Part shown: positions 41,201-53,200 of the stretch, piece after piece
Layout: each line of letters begins with the position of its first letter
How positions within the stretch are numbered: the stretch's first letter is position 1
From: Taeniopygia guttata
Taxonomy: Eukaryota; Chordata; Aves; Passeriformes; Estrildidae
Reading direction: 5' to 3'
Assembly (NCBI RefSeq): GCF_048771995.1
Contig: NC_133032.1
Span: forward strand, 29,227,501 to 29,291,500
DNA length: 64,000 bases
The notes under the pieces: model-generated
The model's input: the letters and a program-made list of their open reading frames with translations, nothing else
What the model was told of the DNA's origin: nothing
The model's database searches: none
Made by a program: the position numbers and the translations under genes

Positions 41201-44200
41201 TAAATCCAGAGATTTAACCATAACTGTTCTCCAAGCTTTGTTCGTACTCCTGGATGATGATTTTATTAATTTTCAGCTTCCAAGTTGTTGCTAAGAGTCA
41301 TTAATGCTTCAGTGAGAGCCAGCGCATTCCTGATCTGCCTTGGGCTCTGAAGATTGCTGTAGTTTCCTTTTCAGGACAGGGAATCAACCTGCTGTTGGCA
41401 TTGTACATCTGAAATATGTGTCCAAAGAATTCTGCCATTTATTATTGAATTAAACTTGGACAATACTCTTAAGAATTTTTGAAAATTCTAGGAATGGCCA
41501 CTGGTCCCTAAGTAGTTTTGGGCAAGTTATTTAACTCCTCTGAATACGTGTCTATCTTGTTAGAGAGCTTTGCGATGCACTACATGAAGACATCACTTGC
41601 ACAAGGGCCCAGAGCTCTACATCACAAATTCTCTCCTGCCTTAACTGATCCTGCAGAGTCTCACTGTTGCTGAGACAGCAAGGATAACACAAAGCCTTTT
41701 ACTGCTCTGCAGGATTGTACAAGTTGTTCCTCTCTGAGCCCTGCCGTAGCAGTGGGACATCTCAAGAATGTAGTAAAAAATCTTGTCCCCATTCCAGTAC
41801 TTAATGAGCAGGTTCACAAATGGCTGTCATGATGTCCTAAAGCTTTCTGGTACAAATGCTTGTAGAAATTACTAATGTGATCTTATAAATGTAGCTCATT
41901 TTGACATAAAGCAGGTGGTTTACTTTCATATGTAGAAACTAAATATTCGTATGACTTGTTCAATGGATGTTATGAATGGAGAAGAGAGCTTAAACAAGTC
42001 CTGCCTTTGACTCAGATTTCTGGCAGTAACTCTTTAGGGTCAGCCTGCACCCCAGATCACTCTCACTCCTCAGATTCTTAATAATGACCAATTAGATCTC
42101 TTACAAAATGAATGATTTATTTAATAGACACAAAATTTAACTGTCATAAGACTTTAACAGATTACTTACTACACAGGATAAACAAAATAACTAGTAGATG
42201 AATAATTTGGGGCACTATAATAATAAGGTACCTATATTACAGCTAGGGAATAAATAGTTTATATTAGGAGTCAATGTATCTTACCATCCAGTTTCTGATG
42301 GGGCATATATAAAAAAATCTTTTGCTCTCAATTTCTTGAGAAGTAACCACCAAGATGCATCCAAGCTTGGGAAAGGGGCCCTACAGGTTTCCAGGGAGTG
42401 TGTATGAGATTTCTGCCTTCATAGAAACTTGTGTATCTTTTATAGTTGTCAACTGTCTCTCAGTTAATGATTGCTCACTCATCCCTTTACATCTTGCTCT
42501 CGAGGTGGGGGATGTTCATTATCATCTGGGGGTCTGATAATAACCAGAGATCACTCCCTTTCTGGCCTGGGTTATCTCACCCATGTGCACTAGCTGATGG
42601 ACAGAGCAGATAAGCTTTCTGTGGTAGAGGGGGGATGGTGTTCTGCCTCAGTGGACAAGCGCCTAAGGGTAGAAAAGACGATTATTTTATGTCTTGAACA
42701 ACACTGAGTGTATCGTCAAGCTTATGTCCCTCTAAGAACAGTATATTTGGAATTCAAAATGAAGCAACCTCAAGCAATAGAGAGGTTAGGAGGGGGCTGC
42801 AGAAAGGAGGTCTCATTTCCCTGAGCACTCAAACTTCACTGAAATGCAGCTCAGGCTCTGCATACCTTCTGTTCCAGTGATGAGCAAATCCAAGGGGCCA
42901 ATCTGGGACGCAAGGACTTCTGGAGGAAGATGTTTAAGTCACAAAGTGCAGCAAGTGATACCAGCAGTCAATCTGAGCAGGACACATCCGAGTGCACCAC
43001 TGCTCACTCTGGAACCACCACAGACAGGCGCTCCCGCTCTCGCTCCCGACGGATCTCCCTTCGAAAGAAACTCAAACTTCCCATAGGTAAATGTATGTCT
43101 CTTTCTATTCTATATACATATTGCATGTGCAGAGAAATACAGCTAGATATAGCTGTCTTAAGAAATACTGCAGCACAGTTCCTTATTGTCTGTATGTTCT
43201 CCCAAAAGAAGCTCTGATTTGATGCTTGCTTCATTTTGCAGACGTGGAACTGAGGCAACAGGAAATGTAAGCAATTTGCCAAAGATACCAGGGAATATTT
43301 TTGTCAAAATAGATTATTGAAACTTTTCCCCCAAAGTAGCAGGCTAGTACTGTAATCTCACAGTTACTGTTCCTGTCTGTAGAGGAGAAATATTCCAAAA
43401 TAACATTTGTTTGACAGAGAATATATCAGTTACAATTTCCAGGACCTGGCCTTGCATGGTAGTTAATACACGTTACATGAAAATGTTACCTTACGCTTTT
43501 CTCTTATATTCCCACACCTTAGTGTGGCCACTGTGGAGAAATATATTGCAGTTGCTAAAAAATAGATTCTTCTAGAAAGAATGTTTAGATTTGTACTGAG
43601 TGGCTCATTCTGTAACAGGGAATTGGCTGAAGCGCTCCTCCCTCTCTGGCCTGGCTGATGGAGTGGAAGATCTCCTGGATATCAGCTCTGTCGACCGTCT
43701 CTCCTTCATCAGGCAGAGCTCCAAGGTAAATGTGTCAGGCTGCATTACAGAGAGCTTAAAAAGGCAGGATCTGGCTGGTCTTAGCTGCCATTATTCAATA
43801 TGGACTTTGCAGCTAACAAGACTGTCACAGCAGTCTCCAGAGTAGAGCCATGGGAATTTGACACTGGACTTCTGTACCTCATGGTGAAGATGAGGTTAAA
43901 CTTACACTGTACTGGTCAGTCTGCTCTCCTGCATTGAGAGGGAAGTGCAGGCTCTGTCACCACATTTAAGCTTTAATTTTTGGTCACACTTCTCCTTCCT
44001 TTTTTGTCCTTCCACAGCCTCTCAAGAAAGACCAATTCTTTAAGCAGAAAGCTTAAAAGATGAAGTACTTCAGCGTATGTAAATCTGTGCCCAGACCCAG
44101 CTGTGTTACTCTGGTGACCCTCACAGCCCTTCTGTAGATGTTTGTACCTAACCAATGAGTGTCTAACCAAGATCCCCTGCTCTGGCCCAGGCTGACCAGC

Positions 44201-47200
44201 CCCTCTGTCCCTGCACAGGTGAAGTTTACCAGCGCAGTGAAGCTGTCAGAAGGAGGGGGGCCAGGAGCAGGCCTGGACAACGGGCGAGATGAAGAGGAGA
44301 ATTTCTTCAAGCGTCTTGGTAAATGGCGCACCTGCCGAAGACACCCATCCAAGCTCCATCACACAGAAGAAAAAGATGGTTAGAAATCAGGGTTCTCGTC
44401 TCCTTTTTGCTTTCTTTTTATCATTTTTAAAAAATATATTTATTTCTGTATTTTACCCCTTTCCCTTTTTTCCTGCTTTCTCCATGGTTTTTGTCTCCAT
44501 TGTAGCCTTCTCTAATATTTTAGTCTTTGTAACTGTTTTCTTTCCCTTCCTTCTTTCTTTTGTTTTGATTTAGAAAAAAGCTCTGGTAATTTTTTTTTCT
44601 AAAAAAAATCAGACTATCTAAATAAATTATACAATACAACATTTGGGCTTTTAAAATCAAATCAAATTTGGTCAATACACTTGAAAAATTAATACTTGCT
44701 TCAAAGTTCTTCTTCAGTTCAAAATCAGGTGTCTAAATCTTCTGTTGTCCAATACAACAATTTCATCAGTTTTTTTGTTCAGTTTTGTTTTTCCAATTTG
44801 TAACTATTCGACAGTTTTAGCAAATATCAGCACAGAAATGGAAAACTCTACACAAACCTTGTTGTAATTATCTCTTTTCTTCTGTGTTTGCATGTCTAGT
44901 CTCTGCATACCATTTGTTAGGGATGCTATCCCTTTTCTTTAGCACACAACATATTAATAAAAACATACCTTTTCCTTTCCACTGAAGTGTATTTTCTAAA
45001 TTGTTATGTATTTCAAAGTCAGCAATGTCTGAAAAGTGCCTTTATGAATAATACAAGGTCATGGTATAATCTGGTTTAAGATATCATGTAGTCATTGACA
45101 TGCTCATGTTGTCAGCTCAAAGCTCATCCTTCTTGTCAGGGGGATAACTTTGTATCTTGAAGTTCTATTACTTTTTTTTAAGTCAACACAACCAGATTCC
45201 CAAAAACACACAAAAAGGAGTCAATTTTACTTTTTAGCATGATTTCTGTAGTTTTGCAATATGCTACATTTTCTGGCATTATGTTTGATTTTCTTCTGAC
45301 ATTACACTTTGACATTGCATTGTGTGTATTTTGCCATCACCTGTCCCAGGCCTGCAGTGTAATGAATGTAAGGCATTTTTAAGGCAAGTGATAATTGCAA
45401 AATATAAGCATACCTTGCCACTCTAAACTGGTCATTATCTGCCATTGGTGAATGGTGGTGCCTTTAAGTTAGCTCCTAGATGAAAAGTATTGTTCCTTTT
45501 TTGAGAATGCTATCAGACTACAACAACAGCAACCTTTGTGAGGTTGCTGTTGTTGTAGTCTGGTGGAATTCCCTGGCAATGGAAGAAATTAATTTCTTCA
45601 TCCACTGATTTGTGCGAAATACTTCCACCATATTTTAAAAAAGGTTAAAAATGGCTGAAGGGCAGTGAGAACTTTACAGACTGCCACAGCTGTTTCTGCA
45701 GTGCACCTGTGAGATGGCCCTCATTTTTTGCTGTAGAAAATTATTTTTTAAAATCTTGCTCATACAAGAGTAATAAAAGTTTATGAGGCAAAGTGTTACA
45801 GTTAAGGAAGCTGTATCACTGTATCTACAAGGGTCTCTGACACTCAAAAGCCATGTAGCTTGAGCAAAAATAGTTGTATCTACCCCGTGTATGTCTGTGC
45901 TTCCATGTGCACAGTGACATGAGTGTGAGACCTGTTCAGGGCAGGACAGTTTTTAACCCAGTGGAACAGTACAGTACACCGCGCCTTCACATCTCCAGTG
46001 CTTCCCTCTCTTCCACACAGATCAATTTTTCTGTGCTTAATGAGGAGAGAATAAAAGTCTTTTAATGGCAGATACTGTTAAATCCCTCAAGATCTGATCC
46101 TAAAGCATTACATTGGAACTTCTCTCTGCCTTCTCATTTTTGTCATTCATGGCAATATGCTATTACTTTGCTCATGTTTTTTCCATGCAGTGTTTCCTCT
46201 TGTGTTTTTGGGGTTTTTAACAGTAGACAAAATTTAAGAGGTAATGGATGAAGGAGAAATAAATTACATAAAAAAAATTATAGAACATAGAACAATTTGT
46301 GACATCATTTATGAACTGTAATCTTCATTGTGATTTATCATGTAGACCACTGAAAATTCTGTGTTATAGATGTATGTAAGCATACATATGTGTGTGTATC
46401 TGTATGTGTGCATATGTATACATAGATCTACACATATATATTTACACATTCATGTGTAAAAATATTTATTTTAAAGTAAATAAATATTTACCTATACCTC
46501 TTTTTACCTATACTAAGAGCACATAGACACGTATAGAGTTATAGTGCTTTTATGTCAGACTCATAATGTTCCTTTGGGCACTTACTGAAGATGCTGTGAG
46601 TGACCACAGAAGCTATCAGGGTGTTCAAGGCACAGCAGCTCAGGCTTGCTCAGAAGGATGAGCTCATGGTCACAGAGGGAGCAACTGTGGGGCAGGAGCT
46701 GATGTGTCCTCCCGCGTTAGGAAATGGTCTCTGCTCTTCAGGCAAGGTCTTCTGGAGGCCTGAGTCACATGAATTATGTCAGTGAGAGCTGCCCTGATCA
46801 CAGCAAGGCTACTCCAGGGTGAACATAACAAGAGACAGTCACCAGCTGCCTCTGAAGAATTGGCTTGTAAAGCTTCAACAAAATGCAAGATATGCCACTG
46901 AGCTCAGGTGGACAAAAGCTCTGCTAGCTCTGTATAGTGTGGGTTAGGGGCATGCCTTAGCCAAGTTTCTGTTCTCTATCTCATACAGCACAGGCTTAAC
47001 AGGGCCCTGAATAGGGAACATTTGTTTGTACCTCAAATGAATTAGTGTTATGGCAGTCATAGCAGGAGGGCTCAGATAAGGTATAACAGCTATAAGGAAA
47101 CAGGAGGGCTGGGAAGGATGTTTGTGACTGCTCACATGTGTAAGTGTTCTACTTGTTCTTTCTACTTTGTTTGATCCCTTTCAATGGAATATTTTCCCAA

Positions 47201-50200
47201 CATAGGAACATTTTTTTTGCTGGTAACTAGGTACAGTTTCACTGGAGGAAAAAAAAAAGACAAGGAATTTGTAAAGAAGTGTCTTGAAATTTGATATACC
47301 TCTGTCTTCAAGGGAAAAGTGAAGAGCTGTATTGTTGTCTGTTGTGACTTATTTTGTGGCACATAAATGCTTTCTAAGTAATTCTAGGGAGTGCACACCC
47401 CAAAGAACTTTGAGTTTCAGTTCTTCTTTCCTGAAGTAGACAAAAGGTCCTGTAGAGCTAATGGTTTTACTCTTGTCTTTCAAATAACCTATGTTTAAAA
47501 CCAATTCTGAATTCTCCACTCAAGTGTTCTCTTCTTCAGTGCTTTATCCTTTAGTGTTCTGTAAACTTTTCTACTTTCAGATCTAAACAGGGAGAGTATT
47601 GTGGGCAAAGACAAAAAGCCCAGAAACTGACTATCCTTTTTTTGACCAAACACTTTGGCCTTGAAACAGCTTTCCTTATTTCTAATCTCTGTCTTTCTAC
47701 CATTCTCTCAATTCTATCATTGCCAACTGCATAATGATCTTCTGCACCAGAAGTGCTAATTTGGATTAGTTGATTTATATGTGAATGCTATACATAGAGT
47801 TTAAAATTGTCCCCAAGGTGGGATGCCATCTTCATTTTTGAACTGAACTCTTTTCCATCCCAAAGCGTACAAGAGCCTTCAAGGGAGAGAGGCTGGAATG
47901 ATGGTATCTAGGAGTTGAGCCCAGTCTCACTTCCCTCTTTACTCTTGTGGTAATTGCAAGTGTATGTCTGAAAAAACTGCTTGATTTCCACATAGACTAC
48001 ACATTCACTACTGATTTTTCTGTCCTAGTGGATGATATATTACTAAATTGATCCATGAGGGATAAGGGTTATGCATGCTGCATTTTAAACTTAAAGGTAG
48101 TAGAGAAGTAAGGAAAAAAAGACTGTGAGCAAGATGATCTGTGTTAAAGAGGTGGGGAGGAGGACAACATCCTCGTTCACCTGTGTTGGAGTAGATCCTG
48201 GGCTTCCACACTGAGCATGGTGGAGCTGTTCTGGGCAGATAATTGATATGATCAATGCCAGAATTTGACTAGTTGCATGTCTGCTTCATTGAAGACACAA
48301 ATAGTGTAAAAATGAACCTGTTATCTTCAAGATAACACAAGGAGAGAACGGGATTTACACTAAGATTGTACTCATCAAGATTTTTGTTCCCCATTTTTTA
48401 CTGGTGAGAGACTGTGTTCCCTTCTCTCTACCCCTCCCTGCATCCCCTCTGTACTCTCTACCTCTTTAGGTTGCCATAGCTTTGATGATCACTTGACCTC
48501 CAAACAAGAAGGGGGAAAATCCAAGAATGTTGTGAACCTGGGAGCAATCCGCCAAGGCATGAAGCGCTTTCAGTTTCTGCTGAACTGCTGTGAACCAGGC
48601 ACTATCCCTGATGCCTCCATTTTGGCAGCAGCCCTAGACCTTGTAAGTCATTATTGGTCTGTTGTTTCCTGCTGAGAGCATGTGCATATGTGGTGGTCCA
48701 CTGTCATTCACTAATGCTCTTTGTGCCCCACAGACACGGTGTAAAGCATCACAGCAATGCCAGCTGCTGCTGGTGGTATTAGCTGGAGCTTTAGCATCTG
48801 TGAGTGGACAGGTTTGCAGACAAAATGGATCCTTTTTTAATTACATGGCTCCCCATAACTACATGATTGCTAGTGCAAAGCTTGTATTGTTGTCTTTGTA
48901 CTTCTCTCACAGACACTCTGTTTCTGCTCAGTCTACAGAATAAGGATTGAAGATTGGATAACTACTTGGAGAAGTGCAGGAATTCCACTCTCAAGTTCTG
49001 ACAGAGTTATAAGTACATTAGGCAACACTGAACTATTAGTCACCAGCGTCAGTCAGTGGAAAAATAATTATATCAGAGTGTGTGTGCTTTTAAGTGTGGA
49101 TATTGATGATTTGCCAGTGCAAATCAAAGAAGCTACTCAATTCAGTCCCTTCTTCCTGATATTCTGTATCTCCTTCCTTCTTATCCTTGCAGTTGTGTTT
49201 TTTAACAATCCCTCCAATTTCTAAAGCTGTGGCCTTCACCCTGTGATTCATGAGCCAGTGGGGCTCTGTGAGGTGTTTATGTGACAAGCAAAGAGTGTGA
49301 CAAATACAGCTATGAAAAACCAGCCAAATATTAGCAATTTCTCTGCATGCTGCTTTTTACTTCCTTCCATAAGTGTTTGGCTGTGTGCAAGTTGAAAAAA
49401 GATTAAAAGCACTGCTCTCAAGGCATCCACATGCTCTCTATCCCTTTTCTTCCCACACCCCACCTCTCACCTGTGTGATTGCTGTGCCATTTGTGCTCAA
49501 ATTCAGTTTTTTTGCTCACTGCTGGAGGTCTCAGGCCCATGGACTCTGCCTTCCTGCTAGCGCTGTGCCCTGACCTTTGCTGCACTGCCTGCTCCATGGC
49601 TGTAGGGATGTTATGCTCTGTGCACCACTCCTCTGTATCTTCATCTTAACCTTGCCCACTTGGTCTGCACATTCAAGCACGTCTGCATTAATGCTGGTCT
49701 GGAGTTGCTGTTGTTGTCAGTTCCCATCTAGCTCTACTGTTTGAGTGCACCTCATCCATCTTCCAAAAAACACAGGTTACATTCACTGTTTCCCACACCT
49801 CCTGCCAGAGTTTGTTGCTCCTCTGGATGGAAGCTGTGGATGCAGTGGCTGACAGAGTAGCCAACCTGGTGTCTCTTAGCAGTCAGGGTTGCAGTGAGCT
49901 CAGCAAGCTCCAATAAGGTGGCTTGCAACCCAACTTCGGTGTTCAAGGCTTCCAGTCTGCCACCCCCTTGCAAATTCTAAACTAACGCAATTAGTAAGGT
50001 GTGAGGTGTATGGGCAGGAAAGAGCTCATTCCTAGCAAGTTTGTCACCAGGAGCCTCTGAAGATGCACTACTCTGTGTTCTGATAAATCAGATTATAAAA
50101 TGGGGTTTGGCAATTATGTCCCTATTGCCTGTAAATGTCTTACTTAATTTTAAAATTTCCCAAATGCCTAAGCACAGACCAGCTTACTCTGTGCCCATGC

Positions 50201-53200
50201 ATGAAGTCAGCTGGAAACTACCAGTCAGAGTGAAGTGTTTAATGATGTCTGACTTCAGAGCTGACTTTTACAAACTGAAATGTAACTGTCTCTCCATTCC
50301 ACTGAGAGACAATTTTGGTATTAGAATTTCTAAAAGGTCTTCAGCTAAAGATGAAGGAAGCCTTGTTCTAATTATAGCCTTGGGAGTCTCCAAGTGCCTG
50401 TTGAGTTGGAATTTTGTCTACAAAGTATGGGAGATATATAGAAGTTCGGCAGTCACATGCAGTGTATATTTTAAAAGATGACAGCCTGTCATCTCACTGT
50501 ATTGGCTAATGGCAATGGAAAATTCCCACACTGTATGTCAGCAGAGTACACCTAAAATGGGTGTTTTAACTTCTGTTTTCAGACTTTTGAAGTAATAGTT
50601 TGAATCAGGTATGATGCAAATGAAAAGCTTCTTAAGTCATTTTATCCAGCCTAGTTGCTAAGGCAACCTTTAGAAAATGAAAGGCAAACAGTTCCATTTC
50701 TTCCATAATTTTTCTGAACATGCTTTTTTATGCAGGTTTGCAAAATTCTATTCTTATAACAACTTTGAAATCTTTGATCAGCCTGGATGCTTGTTTAAAG
50801 AAATTAGAACAGTGAAACAAATGATGCATCCTTATGGAGCTTATAATTTGTTTGTGTATTAAAATGAGTGTTGCCTTAGGTTTAGTAGCTATGCAGTTAA
50901 CATATTTTCCTAGAAGCAGCATCGATAATTGACTAAATTTTGTAAACTACAATCAATATATGGCTGTGCAAACATTCAGTGATAATCGATACATTGCAGA
51001 GAGCTTCATCTTTATGTCCCCAGCTTAAATCCAGACTTTGCAATAGTCAAATTTATTTACTTTTGGATTTTTCAGTCTATGCTTATGTTCCTGTTGAGGG
51101 TTCCAATAAACTGCTCTCTAGGATTGTGTTACTATGTTACCTGAAGTATCCTAATTAGACTGCTGTAAATGGCCAGCTTTTCTTTGACCAATATAACAGT
51201 GTGTGAACACCTGCCAGCATTACATTTTTCCAATAAGATGTATGAGCTTATTTGTTGTAACATGTAAATCTTTTATCCTTGTTGAAGTATGATAGTTGTA
51301 CTGTTTTCTGGAAGGATTGTATTTGAGATGACCTACAAAGTACTGGGACAGTAGAAGCAAAGTCTATACTGCAAGAATACTTGTCAATGTCCTGACTCCA
51401 TGTCCCCCTGTGTCTTAGGCAGACTGTGTTCTCATGTCCCTGTTTCCATGGCAGAAATATTTCTCTGTAGAAGTGCTTATGCTTGGGAAGGAAGTCAGAG
51501 ATTGCTACAAACAGGTCCCAGAGTAAAAGACTGGGAGCAAAACCAAGGAACTATGTCATGGATTGTACTTGACCATTTTGTAGATATAATCAGAGAGGTA
51601 TGAACTAATTGAAACAGGCAATTCTCCAAGACACTGATTAATAAATTACTTGCAACCTGTCTTCATGTACCTGCTAAGACAAATTTTATGTCAGACTCAC
51701 TTTAATTTAGACAAAGCAGAGCCACCCAGTCAGCACCTTTTATTCAAATTTACCTTGGCATCAGTTAAAAGTATGTGCCTTTCTTTTCTGTTTTGAAGAG
51801 AACAGAGACAAAAATCAATTTTTGCTCAAAGTGCCATGTGAACTTAAAGAAGGGACTCAAGGAAAATTACCACTGGTTGATTAGTGTCATAAAAGTCACT
51901 GTTCTTGGAAATAAAACTGGACATAAGTACTCTAGTAATAAAACCGCAGAATCAGGTTTACATGAACAGTAATGCAGTGCTTTGAAATTCCAAATCCATT
52001 ATGTATTTGGTTCCTTTCACCCAGGTCATTTGCTCTTTAGAACAAACCAGGGTATCTCTTGAAAAAATTCACTGAGATGATTTGAATTGTTAATAAACTG
52101 GTTAATTAATGTAAATTTATACAGTACAAGAGCAATTTTCAAGGTGCAAAACAATATAGTAGGTCTAATGTTAAAACTGGACTTGTGAACAGTTCCATAG
52201 GCATGGACAGATTTGTAAGAGTATTGCTGCTGTGTCAGGTTTTGACAGTGACCACGGTAACTTGTGTTCTTTTCAGCTGCAAATCACCTGCCTGATTAAT
52301 TTCTCTCCATTTGTGATGTGTTTCTCTGTTGTGTGAATCCATCTCTGTTCATTCTGTCACATCTTCATCTTTCTCTTGCTGCTGCTGCTTCAGGTTTCTC
52401 AGAGCCTCAGGTAAGCAATCACAGGGAGCCTGTGCCCTATCATGTTCAGAAAGTCCTTCATACCGGAGGTCTTTGCAGTAGTTTTTAAAATAATATAGTG
52501 ATTTTTAATTAATCCTGCTCCTCCCCTTTGCCCCCCATCCTACATCCTCCTTTAACTGTTGTAGTTGTGTGCTTTCATCATGTTTACAACATGTTTCTTT
52601 ACAGGATTCCAGTATGCTAAGAAACTTTGACTTCATTGCTAGTGAACTAAACCAGTAGTAGACTAAGGCTGGGGCTTTATCTCTTCACATAGGTCTCCAT
52701 GGTTAAGGTTTTACTTTGTGAGAATAAAAGAATAAAATCCTCAACTATTCTGTGTTGCATGTGATCAACCAGTAGCAGTTTGTAATGTTTTTCCAGTGCT
52801 AGATACTTGTTTTGTTTCTGGGTAGTGACTGTCTGCATTCAGATTAATTCAGATTTCTGCTTTCTTCATCAGAACATCATGTCAGCTTAAATCCTCCTAT
52901 TCAAGAAAACAGCTTTTGTTTTGTTTTTTTTTTTTCCCCAATGTTTGTAAAATGTGAGCAAAAGCTGCAAATGGATGTTGTGTTAGTAATTTCTTAAATC
53001 AAGCTTTAGGAGCATTGATCCAAAATTTTTTGGTTTCAATTTTTGATTAAAACACTCTTGGACGTTTTATTTATTAATCTTCAACACATCATCTTACAGG
53101 TTTTCGGGGGCTGTCTAGTATTTATAGACCACATTTGACAAGCCCTTCTTTATAAGTAGCTGCTGATCTGCTTGAATTATTTCATTAGAGCTGTCAGCAT

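Larger units (their letters stand above)
44319..48469 (+). other. UNC80: UNC80 intron 21 (4.2 kb)
   Basis: Counted from the first donor. It holds the possible exon 21 extension, the pyrimidine-rich stretch after it, a perfect 22-bp hairpin at 45514-45562 and a TATGTG/ACATAT-type simple repeat around 46370-46470. I see no other exon or transposon. Confidence 0.7.
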
